13,905 nucleotides of DNA from an uncultured bacterium. GTDB taxonomy: Bacteria > Bacillota > Clostridia > Lachnospirales > Lachnospiraceae. The translations under genes and the position numbers were made by a program. The stretch covers positions 1 through 13,905 of the forward strand of contig CAMBUC010000021.1 in the NCBI GenBank assembly GCA_945871045.1, read 5' to 3'. This document shows, piece after piece, positions 6,272 through 13,486 of the stretch; position 1 is the first letter of the stretch, and every line of letters starts with the position of its first letter. The notes beneath the pieces are model-generated. The model ran no database searches. It was given only the letters and a program-made list of their open reading frames with translations, and was not told the origin of the DNA.

Positions 6272-6853
6272 ATGAGTTTTGCAGATAACTTAAAACAATT
6301 GCGAAAAGAACATCATTTGTCGCAGGAAGAACTTGCGGAAATACTGGATGTTAGCAGACAGGCTGTTTCAAAATGAGAACAAGGCAATGGGTATCCAGAG
6401 GTAGAAAAACTTTTGTTGCTTTCAAGTAAGTTGAATATTTTTTTAGATAGTCTCATGTCAACCGAAATAGCGAAGCAAACAAGCAATAATGCTAATGTAA
6501 CCGGAACCATCGTCATTACTTCTCCGCATGAAAATGTGATTGCAACCTGCTACAAGGTTAGTTCTTCTGGAAAAATGCTGGGTGGTAAATCATCACCACA
6601 ATATTCATTGTTTGGAGTGAGTAAAAGAATTGCATCTTTTTGGGGAGAACCTACTACCTTTTTAGGTTGGTATGCAGATAAGGAACAGATAACAAAAGAA
6701 ATCGAAGAAATTCAAAGAGCAATAGCAAATGGAATCCCAACATATACATTGAAATATAGCGCAAAAACCGAACGACGTTGGGCGAATGGCTTTTCCAGAA
6801 GCCTGTTAATATCACTCATGTGGATCACCTCCATGTGGTTTAGAAACAATTAA
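6272..6853 (+). pseudogene. XRE-family regulator interrupted by TGA, with replaced C terminus
   Basis: ATG 6272 follows GGAGG (6256-6260) and opens MSFADNLKQLRKEHHLSQEE, a classic Cro/CI helix-turn-helix continuing ELAEILDVSRQAVSK. The next codon is TGA (6374-6376) where the family has Trp (SKWEQGNGYPE). The same frame then runs on through LLLLSSKLNIFLDSLM and a C-terminal domain with GTIVITSPHENVIATCYKVS and GEPTTFLGWYADKE. A product starting at 6413 would lack the DNA-binding domain. After KTERRW (about 6780) the sequence is the reverse complement of the start of another gene, so the original end is lost. It overlaps the convergent minus-strand gene by three bases at TTAA. Dead or silenced unless the TGA is read through. 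Confidence 0.8.
6781..6819 (-). pseudogene. 5' remnant of a third gene of the minus-strand operon
   Basis: On the minus strand, AGGAGGTGATCC with ideal spacing precedes an ATG at 6819 that opens M-S-D-I-N-R-L-L-E-K-P-F. This resembles, as I recall, the start of small conserved proteins of clostridial mobile elements (LLEKPYW type). After about 13 codons the frame turns into the reverse of the XRE pseudogene and stops at 6712. Probably a deletion scar that fused the two gene ends. Confidence 0.4.
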
Positions 6854-7587
6854 AAGTTGTGTCGAGGTAATTTTTGGTACTCCGCTGGGATTTTATAATC
6901 ATAACAGCCCAGACCCCTTATAATTTTTGACTGAAAGTTAGGGAACGCCCATCTGTTCAGATAGTCGATAAATTCAGCAGCACCGAACATAGCGCCAACC
7001 AAGTCCTCATTGACTCGTTTCAGATAACGTCCGTTCTCTGGCCCATTCCAAACCCAGCTGAACCCAAATTCCAAACAGTACTCATCCAGATTGTCTGCAA
7101 CTTCTGCCGGAACCAGACACAGCATTGCCTCACTGTCGTGGCTGAGAATAACTTCTTTCATCCCAACATATTCCGTCTCATCCACAAAGACCATATCGCC
7201 CTCGTGGTATATCTCTATGATACATTCGCAATGCCCTCGATTTGCCGTAAGATAGCCACAGTATTTTGTCATGTTATAGCCATAGGTTTCATCCATGACG
7301 CAGAAGCCAAACTGCTGATACCGCTCAAAAAAGTCTTTCAAAAACATCTTCTCGCCTGTAAATGTACCAACATTCCCGGTAACACCCAGCAAATATACGA
7401 AACTAAAATCCCATCGAACGTCATGAAACTTCACATGGCCGTCAGGCTGCCGATAAGGGGCAGTTGTTTGAACCATTCCGGACTGCATACGCAAGGTAAG
7501 GTCGTCGCCGCTGACCTCAAAGGCGATCACATTCATATCGTGCAGGCTATATGGTGTTTTGATGTTATGACGAATTGTTTCTCTCAT
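6850..7587 (-). CDS. Hypothetical 245-aa protein, apparently two joined modules
   Basis: Function unknown. Residues 1 to about 140 form one module (MRETIRHNIKTPYSLHDMNV, a WDFSFVYLLGVTGNVGTFTG core, then TKYCGYLTANRGHCECIIEI). From Met 142 a second module begins (MKEVILSHDSEAMLCLVPAE, then EYCLEFGFSWVW, and AEFIDYLNRWAFPNF) that looks like a complete small protein of its own, acidic and rich in Trp and Tyr. Both types occur, in my recollection, as cargo of clostridial integrative elements. The gene follows the amber-interrupted gene by 17 bases and shares its promoter. A GGGGG run stands 9 bases before ATG 7587. It ends convergent with the XRE pseudogene. Confidence 0.6.
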   Translation of the reverse strand: MRETIRHNIKTPYSLHDMNVIAFEVSGDDLTLRMQSGMVQTTAPYRQPDGHVKFHDVRWDFSFVYLLGVTGNVGTFTGEKMFLKDFFERYQQFGFCVMDETYGYNMTKYCGYLTANRGHCECIIEIYHEGDMVFVDETEYVGMKEVILSHDSEAMLCLVPAEVADNLDEYCLEFGFSWVWNGPENGRYLKRVNEDLVGAMFGAAEFIDYLNRWAFPNFQSKIIRGLGCYDYKIPAEYQKLPRHNF

Positions 7588-7604
7588 TGGCTGCTACCCC
7601 CAAT

Positions 7605-7928
7605 TCATTGATTCTCATTTAATATCCACGGGAGCGTTACCCAAAACTCCAAATCAAAGTGAGGTGTTGGGAAGCCTGGTGCTCCGTAAGGGTAAGGTTC
7701 GTGGCAGCAGCGTACTTCGCCCCACTCCACAACCATACTTTTTGCGGTATCTTCATTCAGAATACGACCGGCAATACGATAGCTGAATTGGTATAAGTAT
7801 CCATCGTCTTTTGGCATGATCTCACATACATAGGTGGCTTTCTCCGGTGCGATATTCAGTTCGTTCAAAATAGCATAAACTGTTTCATGAAGTTCTACTT
7901 CAAAATTCTAAAGATTTTTTCTCAACAT
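7605..7928 (-). pseudogene. Hypothetical gene with amber stop at codon 7
   Basis: A consensus promoter and AAAGGTGG ribosome site lead to ATG at 7928, but codon 7 is TAG (7910-7908). The same frame then continues without interruption for another 100 codons: NFEVELHETVYAILNELNIA, then PEKATYVCEIMPKDDGYLYQ, and a Pro-rich SVVEW-like/PYPYGAPGFPTPHFDLEFW end. Removing the stop gives 107 aa. Translation could restart only at a TTG (7868) with no ribosome site. I do not recognise the function. It is the first gene of a minus-strand operon with the 245-aa gene. Confidence 0.65.
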
Positions 7929-7966
7929 TTCACGCACCACCTTTCATGTGAATTCAAGATATTTAT

Positions 7967-7995
7967 ATTATACTCGATAGAAGTAATACATTCAA
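7967..7995 (-). promoter_or_regulatory. SigA-type promoter of the minus-strand cargo operon
   Basis: On the minus strand TTGAAT (7995-7990), 17 bases, TATAAT (7972-7967). The RNA start would be near 7960, about 30 bases before the ATG at 7928. Confidence 0.65.
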
Positions 7996-8029
7996 CATGG
8001 AAAGTATGAACATTTCAGAAAACAAGAAC

Positions 8030-8068
8030 GCCACGGCAATCGCTCCAAGTTGGAGTAATCGCCGTGGC
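8030..8068 (-). terminator. Hairpin terminator of tnpV
   Basis: GCCACGGC (8030-8037) pairs perfectly with GCCGTGGC (8061-8068), with a second short stem CTCCA/TGGAG inside. On the minus strand it lies 8 bases after the tnpV stop and is followed by a T-rich run. Confidence 0.6.
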
Positions 8069-8076
8069 TTCTATCA

Positions 8077-8448
8077 TCAACAATAAATCAATTCACTTAA
8101 TACAATTTCTTCTGCTGCATTACGAATATTATTCATAGCACCCACCCATGCCATCTGGTCACGAGCTTTTAATGCTTCATTCACGCCCTGCCGTTCCTTC
8201 ATTTGCAGGGTGAGCAGCTCCATTCTCTGATTAGCGGTATCATCTACCTCATTCAGATGCTTGATCAGTTCTCCGTCCAGCAAAAGTGTATTATACAGTA
8301 CCTTATGATGTTCTTTCAGATGACGCAGACGCATTCTGCCGTATTTGCCGTAATGCGGTTCTTCTTCCGAGAGTGCGAAATCAGGATAATACATCCCATC
8401 AGCACCCAATGTATAGGTTCCGCCCATTTCTTCAAACAATGATTTCAT
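8077..8448 (-). CDS. tnpV: TnpV-family transposon protein
   Basis: 123 aa, the usual length for TnpV of Tn4451-like and related clostridial elements. The family hallmarks are present: a MGGTYTLGADGMYYPDF start, YGRMRLRHLKEHH, and the highly conserved DQMAWVGAMNNIRNAAEEIV end. GGAGGT lies 6 bases before ATG 8448. TnpV proteins sit next to large serine recombinases. Their role is not settled; a part in controlling excision has been considered. Here the gene is divergent from the recombinase, with overlapping promoters, which suggests the two are regulated against each other. Confidence 0.88.
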   Translation of the reverse strand: MKSLFEEMGGTYTLGADGMYYPDFALSEEEPHYGKYGRMRLRHLKEHHKVLYNTLLLDGELIKHLNEVDDTANQRMELLTLQMKERQGVNEALKARDQMAWVGAMNNIRNAAEEIVLSELIYC

Positions 8449-8466
8449 TGAAATACCTCCAATCTG

Positions 8467-8495
8467 TTTACTTTATTGCTACGCTATGTTATAAT
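8467..8495 (+). promoter_or_regulatory. Recombinase promoter (SigA-type, extended -10)
   Basis: TTTACT (8467-8472), 17 bases, TATAAT (8490-8495), with TG at 8487-8488 making an extended -10. This is a vegetative rather than mother-cell promoter. RNA would start near 8502, and AAGGAGGA (8523-8530) precedes ATG 8537 by 6 bases. Confidence 0.7.
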
Positions 8496-8519
8496 ACCAC
8501 ATGACACATCACATATCAA
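8491..8519 (-). promoter_or_regulatory. tnpV promoter, -10 superimposed on recombinase -10
   Basis: On the minus strand TTGATA (8519-8514), 17 bases, TATTAT (8496-8491). The -10 occupies all but one base of the recombinase -10 on the other strand, so RNA polymerase cannot sit on both promoters at once. Confidence 0.65.
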
Positions 8520-8536
8520 GATAAGGAGGATATGAA

Positions 8537-10366
8537 ATGCGGAAAAATGAAGACATCATAGCTATCTATTCCCGTAAGTCTAAGTTCACAGGCAAGGGCG
8601 AAAGTATCGGCAATCAGGTAGAACTATGTAAAGAATATATTCGTTTACACTATGGTGATGCAGCCGCAGATAAAGTTATTGTATATGAAGATGAAGGTTT
8701 CTCTGGTGGCAATCTGAATCGTCCTGATTTTAAGAAGATGATGGATGCTGCCAAGAAACGAAAGTTTAAGGCTATCATTGTATATCGTCTTGACCGTATC
8801 AGCCGTAATATCAGCGACTTTGCCAGTCTGATTGAAGAACTGGCTCGTCTGGATATTTCTTTTGTTTCTATTAAAGAGCAGTTCGATACAAGCACTCCTA
8901 TGGGACGAGCCATGATGTATATTGCATCTGTGTTCTCGCAGTTAGAACGTGAAACTATTGCAGAACGTATCCGTGATAATATGCACGAACTGGCAAAGAC
9001 CGGACGATGGCTTGGTGGTACTACTCCTACCGGGTATGCTTCCGAAGCAGTCAAGAGTGTGACGATTGATGGGAAATCAAAGAAAGCCTGCAGGCTGAAA
9101 TTGATTCCTGAAGAAGCTGATATTGTCAGAATGATTTATGACTTATATATAGAAACAGATTCTCTGACATTGACCGAAGCCGCTTTGATCAAACAGGGCA
9201 TTAAGACAAAAAACAACAATTACTTTACCCGTTTTTCCATCAAAGCTATTTTGCAGAATCCGGTTTATATGATTGCAGATGAAGATGCTTATAATTTCTT
9301 CATTCAGAATGACACAGACCTGTTCTCGGAGAAAGATGCCTTTGACTACAAGCACGGTATTATGGCTTACAACCGCACCGATCAGGAAAAAGGCAGAGCC
9401 ACAAAGTACCTGCCTGCAAGCGAATGGATTGTATCTGTCGGCAAGCATCCGGGTCTGGTTCCGGGTAAGGTGTGGGTACAGATTCAAGAATCTCTGGAAC
9501 GCAATAAATCCAAATCCTTCAGAAAGCCACGCAGTAATGAAGCACTTTTGACTGGCTTGTTATTCTGTAGTTGCGGTGAGCGTATGTATCCGAAAATGAG
9601 CAAGCGCAAAACTGCGGATGACAAAGTGATTTACACCTATGTTTGCAAAATGAAGGAACGCAGTCAGAGATCTGTGTGCAACAGTAAAAATGCAAATGGC
9701 AATACATTGGATATGGCTGTTATTGAGCAGATTAAAATGCTTGCAGAGGACAAGGATACTTTCATTGCTCAGTTGGAACAGAGCCGCAGATTTTATACCG
9801 GTAATCGCATGGACTATGAACAGCGCTTGGATGATATGCGAAAAGAAAAGGCGGATACAGAGAAGAAAATCAATTCTTTGGTAGACTCCCTTGTAGATAT
9901 GGGGGACAGCCCTGCCAAAGCTCATGTAACCAAACGAATTGAACAGTTGAACCAAGAATACCAGGCCCTTGAACAGCGCATTAAGGAACTGGAAGGTCTG
10001 ACTTCGCAACACGCTCTCAGTGATATTGAATTTGATCTGTTGCGTCAGTTACTGACTATCTTCAAGGATGGCATTGATGAAATGACTGTCGAACAGAAAC
10101 GTGCTGCCATTCGTACCATTGTGCGTAAGGTGGTATGGGATGGAGTCAATGCTCATGTGATTCTCTTTGGTGTCAAGGATGATGAAATCGAGTATCCGGA
10201 AATTGCTGCGGTTGCATCCGGTAATACCGAGGACGATGATGAAACAGAGGAATTAGTGGACTTCTCTGATGTTGATTATGATATTGACGATATGGAGGAT
10301 GCCCGCCTGGGAAAAACTGAACCCCTCAGTGCATCAAAAACGCATTGGGGGGAGGATAGCAAATGA
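8537..10366 (+). CDS. Large serine recombinase (skin-type sigK recombinase)
   Basis: 609 aa. The N-terminal resolvase/invertase domain (about 5-155) has catalytic Ser12 in YSRKS, YRLDRISRN and FSQLERETIAERIRD. It is followed by a recombinase domain (about 165-330), a zinc ribbon with Cys344-x-Cys346 and Cys370/Cys381, a long coiled coil (about 418-490: YEQRLDDMRKEKADTEKKI, IEQLNQEYQALEQRIKELE) and a very acidic tail. This is the layout of TnpX/PhiC31-type integrases. The site next to split sigK points to developmental excision, like SpoIVCA of B. subtilis. It reads in the same direction as sigK and lies against the 3' sigK half. Its TGA stop (10364-10366) is built partly from sigK bases: it lies on the shared AATG and vanishes on excision. 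Expression seems vegetative, so a separate factor probably sets the direction and timing. Confidence 0.95.
   Translation: MRKNEDIIAIYSRKSKFTGKGESIGNQVELCKEYIRLHYGDAAADKVIVYEDEGFSGGNLNRPDFKKMMDAAKKRKFKAIIVYRLDRISRNISDFASLIEELARLDISFVSIKEQFDTSTPMGRAMMYIASVFSQLERETIAERIRDNMHELAKTGRWLGGTTPTGYASEAVKSVTIDGKSKKACRLKLIPEEADIVRMIYDLYIETDSLTLTEAALIKQGIKTKNNNYFTRFSIKAILQNPVYMIADEDAYNFFIQNDTDLFSEKDAFDYKHGIMAYNRTDQEKGRATKYLPASEWIVSVGKHPGLVPGKVWVQIQESLERNKSKSFRKPRSNEALLTGLLFCSCGERMYPKMSKRKTADDKVIYTYVCKMKERSQRSVCNSKNANGNTLDMAVIEQIKMLAEDKDTFIAQLEQSRRFYTGNRMDYEQRLDDMRKEKADTEKKINSLVDSLVDMGDSPAKAHVTKRIEQLNQEYQALEQRIKELEGLTSQHALSDIEFDLLRQLLTIFKDGIDEMTVEQKRAAIRTIVRKVVWDGVNAHVILFGVKDDEIEYPEIAAVASGNTEDDDETEELVDFSDVDYDIDDMEDARLGKTEPLSASKTHWGEDSK
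10338..10366 (+). other. Right attachment junction, element side (crossover AA at 10362-10363)
   Basis: The element arm has AAACGCAT (10338-10345), then 6 bases, then GAGGATAGCA (10352-10361), directly before the shared AATG (10362-10365). Both blocks are inverted copies of those at 3220-3229 and 3236-3243. The arm also encodes the last residues of the recombinase. Confidence 0.85.
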
Positions 10367-10757
10367 ACTGTTAATGTATTTGCGCTCAAAACGCAAAAGT
10401 TCCAAGGAGGTTTCTCTCTACGAACCGGTTGGAACGGATAAAGAAGGCAATCAGATCCGGCTGTTGGATATTTGCGAGTGTGAAGATCCGGATGTGGTGG
10501 AGGAACTGGATCTGCGATTGCGCATAAAAGTACTTCACGAACTGATTCCGAAGCTTTTAAGCGGCCGGGAACTTCAGATCATCGAAATGAGATACGGGTT
10601 AAATCAAACGGAACCCTTAACACAGCGGGAGATCGCGGGCAAGATCGGTATTTCCCGTTCCTACGTGAGCCGGATCGAAAAACGCGCATTACAGCGTCTT
10701 CGGGAAGGGTTTGAAAAAAGAGAAGATGCGTTGGAACTGATCTGTGAAGATCTTTGA
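10362..10757 (+). CDS. sigK: sigK, 3' fragment (sigma-K C-terminal half)
   Basis: Encodes NELLMYLRSKRKSSKEVSLY, EPVGTDKEGNQIRLLDI, a region-3/4 linker, and the region 4 helix-turn-helix EPLTQREIAGKIGISRSYVS followed by RIEKRALQRLREGF. These closely match B. subtilis SigK (VSLHDPIGQDKEGNEI, ISRSYVSRIEKRAL). The fragment has no promoter or start of its own; the open frame continues upstream only because recombinase DNA happens to be open there. Joined at Asn89 to 2954-3217 it gives 219 aa. In the unexcised chromosome it could be transcribed by read-through from the recombinase but would not be translated usefully. The joined protein would direct late mother-cell genes for spore coat and cortex. 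Confidence 0.95.
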   Translation, partial: NELLMYLRSKRKSSKEVSLYEPVGTDKEGNQIRLLDICECEDPDVVEELDLRLRIKVLHELIPKLLSGRELQIIEMRYGLNQTEPLTQREIAGKIGISRSYVSRIEKRALQRLREGFEKREDALELICEDL

Positions 10758-10770
10758 TTTAAACTTTTAA

Positions 10771-10808
10771 AAAGATGAAATTCATGTTACAATGAATTCA
10801 TCTTTTTT
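10771..10808 (+). terminator. Rho-independent terminator after sigK
   Basis: AAGATGAAATTCAT (10772-10785) pairs with ATGAATTCATCTT (10792-10804) with one bulged A and a 6-base loop, followed by a T run. It isolates sigK and the recombinase from the comM-dprA-topA genes. Confidence 0.8.
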
Positions 10809-10876
10809 TCGTATACGTTTTATTTCATGTTGAAATAAGATTTTTTTCCTCATGTAGCGCGCAGAGAGGAGACGAT

Positions 10877-12400
10877 TTGTACAGTATCGTAACAACTGCG
10901 ATCCTGCATGGGATCGATAGCCTGCCGGTTTCCGTAGAGGCCGATGTCAGTGATGGACTGCCGGTCTTTGAGATGGTAGGTTTTCTTGCATCTGAGGTAC
11001 GTGAAGCAAAGGAGCGGGTGCGAACCGCCTTGCGAAACTGCGGGCATCAGCTCCCGGCAAAACGTATCACCATCAATCTTTCCCCAGCCAATCTAAAAAA
11101 GAGTGGAAATGGCTTTGATCTGCCTATCACAGTGGCAATTCTTGCAGCACTTGGGGTTGTTCCGCAAGAATTTCTAAAGGAAACGCTTGTGATCGGTGAG
11201 ATTGGTTTGAACGGCTCCATTCTTTCTGTAGATGGGATGTTACCAATCCTGCTTCAGGCAAAAGAACGTGGAATAAAGACATGCATCGTGCCAAAAGAAA
11301 ATTGCAGGGAGGCTGCTCTTGTAAAAGGAATCACGGTTCTTGGGGCAGAACATATAAAAGAAGTCATGGATTTTTGTATGCAGGCATATAACTTAGAGGA
11401 GGAAATCCTTGGACAATCAGAGGCAGAAGATGATTCCGTTTCTGATTTTGCAGATGTCAATGGACAGAAACTGATGCGTCGGGCCTGTGAGATCGCAGTC
11501 AGTGGAATGCATAATCTTTTGATGGTGGGTCCGCCGGGAGCCGGAAAAACAATGATCGCCAAACGGATTCCCGGTATTTTGCCGCCTATGGAGATGGATG
11601 AACGATTGGAAGTATCAAAAATATACAGTGTTTGCGGAATGATGCATGCAAGTCAGGGTCTGATGGAACGACGGCCCTTTCGGGCGCCCCATCATACCAT
11701 CAGCCCGCAGGGGCTGGCAGGAGGAGGGGCGGTTCCAAAGCCGGGAGAAGTATCCCTGGCCCATCGTGGCGTGTTATTTTTGGATGAGTTGCCGGAATTT
11801 CAAAAAAGCACCTTGGAAATCCTCAGGCAGCCCATGGAAGATAAAGCCATTACGATCTCCCGCGTGAATGGAAGTTTTACATTTCCGGCAGATTTTTTGC
11901 TGGTTTGTGCGATGAATCCATGCAAATGCGGATATTTTCCGGATCGGACCAAGTGCCGTTGCAGCAATACGTCCATCCGTCAATATCTTTCCCGGATCAG
12001 TCAGCCGTTATTGGATCGGATTGACCTGTGTGCAGAGGCTGAACCTGTCACCTATCGGGAATTAACGGGAAGATCGGAAGGAGAGAGTTCGGCACAGATT
12101 CGTGAAAGAGTGTTGGAGGCGCATCAGATCCAACGGGAACGTTATAAAGATGAGTCCTGGTACTTCAATAGCCAGATTCCTGTTTCAAGGCTTACCGAAT
12201 ATTGTGAATTAGGGAAAAAAGAGACCTCCTACATGGAACGGATCTACGAAAAACTGCAGTTGTCTGCCCGGGCATATCACAAGGTGATCAAATTGTCGCG
12301 AACGATCGCGGATCTGTCGGGCAGCAAGCAGATCACCACTAGACATTTGGCGGAAGCAGTCTGTTATCGAAGTCTTGACAAAAAATACTGGGAGGTGTGA
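10877..12400 (+). CDS. comM: YifB/ComM-family Mg-chelatase-like AAA+ ATPase
   Basis: 507 aa, the normal length for this family. The N-terminal ChlI-like domain (MYSIVTTAILHGIDSLPVSV, then VGFLASEVREAKERVRTALR and RITINLSPANLKKSGNGFDL) is followed by the AAA+ core with Walker A GPPGAGKT (218-225), the FRAPHHTIS segment, Walker B VLFLDELPEF, the Cys-rich MNPCKCGYFPD motif and the C-terminal lid. ComM is a hexameric branch-migration helicase in natural transformation of Gram-negative bacteria; in Firmicutes the role is less clear. The start is TTG 10877, with GGAG 5 bases upstream and no in-frame ATG nearby. It overlaps dprA's ribosome site, so the two are coupled. Confidence 0.93.
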   Translation: MYSIVTTAILHGIDSLPVSVEADVSDGLPVFEMVGFLASEVREAKERVRTALRNCGHQLPAKRITINLSPANLKKSGNGFDLPITVAILAALGVVPQEFLKETLVIGEIGLNGSILSVDGMLPILLQAKERGIKTCIVPKENCREAALVKGITVLGAEHIKEVMDFCMQAYNLEEEILGQSEAEDDSVSDFADVNGQKLMRRACEIAVSGMHNLLMVGPPGAGKTMIAKRIPGILPPMEMDERLEVSKIYSVCGMMHASQGLMERRPFRAPHHTISPQGLAGGGAVPKPGEVSLAHRGVLFLDELPEFQKSTLEILRQPMEDKAITISRVNGSFTFPADFLLVCAMNPCKCGYFPDRTKCRCSNTSIRQYLSRISQPLLDRIDLCAEAEPVTYRELTGRSEGESSAQIRERVLEAHQIQRERYKDESWYFNSQIPVSRLTEYCELGKKETSYMERIYEKLQLSARAYHKVIKLSRTIADLSGSKQITTRHLAEAVCYRSLDKKYWEV

Positions 12401-12402
12401 GT

Positions 12403-13470
12403 ATGCAGGACATCGTATATGATTACTGGCTGTCAAATATTACCGGTATCGGGGCAAAAGGGAAAAAAACGCTTTATGAGAAGTGCAAAAGTGCAAGAGA
12501 ACTTTGGTTTTTATCCGCTGAAGAGTTGACAAACTATTATGGCATTATCGAGGAGATGGCCTTATGCATCAGCCGTTCAAAAGCCGGATGGGACTTGGAC
12601 CGGGAATGGGAAAAATTACAGGAGAAAGGTATATCCTTTGTTTCTTTTGGTCAGGAATCCTATCCCAAAAGGCTCAAACGCCTGTATGATCCGCCCATTG
12701 GCTTGTATTATATCGGACATCTGCCAAAAGAAGAGACAAAGTCCGTAGGCATTGTTGGAGGCAGAGCCTGCAGTGCTTACGGCCGGGATATGGCAAAACG
12801 TTCCGGAAAATGCATGGCACTGAATGGCGTTTCCGTTATTAGCGGAATGGCTCGCGGGATCGATGGTTTTGGACATGAAGGAGCACTGGAGGGAGGTGGG
12901 AATACCTATGCGGTGCTCGGCTGTGGAGTAAATGTCGTTTATCCGCCGGAGCATGCAAATCTTTATGAACGGATCATCCGAAAAGGTGGCATATTGTCTG
13001 AATATCCACCGGATACAAAGCCGCATCCCGGGTATTTTCCGATGCGTAACCGGATCATCGCAGGATTGTCTGATCTGCTGCTTATAATAGAAGCAAAAGA
13101 AAAGAGCGGTTCCCTGATCACGGCGGATTGCGCGTTGGAGCAGGGAAAGGATATTTTTGCAGCACCGGGGCGTATGACAGATCCGCTCAGTGCCGGATGT
13201 AACCGTCTGATCCGTCAGGGAGCAGGCATTCTTCTTTCACCGGAAGAACTGGTTAGTGAACTTGGGATTTTACAGGAAAAAAATAAATTGCCACTTGAAA
13301 AGTCGGAACGCTTGGTGTATAGTTGCCTTGATTTGCATCCAAAATCAATGGAGAGGATCAGTGAGGAGACTGCTCTGGATATCGCAAGCATTGCGGAAAT
13401 CCTGTTTGCCTTAGAGGAGAAAGGGCTTGTGCGGGAAACCTGGCAGAATCATTATATATCTGTAAATTAG
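12403..13470 (+). CDS. dprA: DNA-processing protein DprA/Smf
   Basis: 355 aa. ATG 12403 is chosen because GGAGG (12391-12395) is 7 bases upstream; the in-frame GTG at 12397 is too close to it. An N-terminal SAM-like region is followed by the Rossmann-like DprA core: VGIVGGRACSAYG, SGMARGIDGFGHEGALEGG, VLGCGVNVVYPPEH, MRNRIIAGLSDLLLIIEAKE and GSLITADCALEQGKD. A C-terminal winged helix ends the protein. DprA binds single-stranded DNA and loads RecA in transformation. It starts just after the comM stop, and topA follows after 16 bases. Confidence 0.95.
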   Translation: MQDIVYDYWLSNITGIGAKGKKTLYEKCKSARELWFLSAEELTNYYGIIEEMALCISRSKAGWDLDREWEKLQEKGISFVSFGQESYPKRLKRLYDPPIGLYYIGHLPKEETKSVGIVGGRACSAYGRDMAKRSGKCMALNGVSVISGMARGIDGFGHEGALEGGGNTYAVLGCGVNVVYPPEHANLYERIIRKGGILSEYPPDTKPHPGYFPMRNRIIAGLSDLLLIIEAKEKSGSLITADCALEQGKDIFAAPGRMTDPLSAGCNRLIRQGAGILLSPEELVSELGILQEKNKLPLEKSERLVYSCLDLHPKSMERISEETALDIASIAEILFALEEKGLVRETWQNHYISVN

Positions 13471-13486
13471 AGGAGACAAATGGGTA

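Larger units (their letters stand above)
3218..10361 (+). mobile_element. skin-like element interrupting sigK (7,144 bp, serine-recombinase type)
   Basis: The element separates the two halves of sigK. Its ends share AATG (3218-3221 and 10362-10365), in codon phase with sigK on both sides, so one copy is removed with the element. It carries a large serine recombinase at the right end, TnpV, two HTH genes (one broken), a DUF4143-type ATPase and small unknown genes. There are no phage structural, replication or relaxase genes, so it looks like a reduced integrative element. Precise removal leaves a continuous 219-codon sigK frame. B. subtilis and C. difficile carry prophage-like elements at the homologous site; this one is smaller and transposon-like. 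Confidence 0.93.

Noticed and set aside
6374..6376. TGA read as Trp by an altered genetic code
   Set aside because: Several intact genes here end in TGA (GH13-like, comM, recombinase) and Trp is TGG throughout.
8494..8519. A SigE promoter for the recombinase (ATA, 15 bases, CATATCAA)
   Set aside because: The -10 agrees only in CATA plus one base, while a full SigA extended -10 promoter lies in the same spot.
3218..10361. Prophage or group II intron in sigK
   Set aside because: No phage structural or lysis genes and no reverse transcriptase or intron core; the recombinase and att structure explain it.
10269..10757. An independent sigma-factor gene starting at ATG 10269
   Set aside because: Bases 10269-10361 belong to the recombinase in another frame and have no ribosome site; only 10362 onward is sigK.
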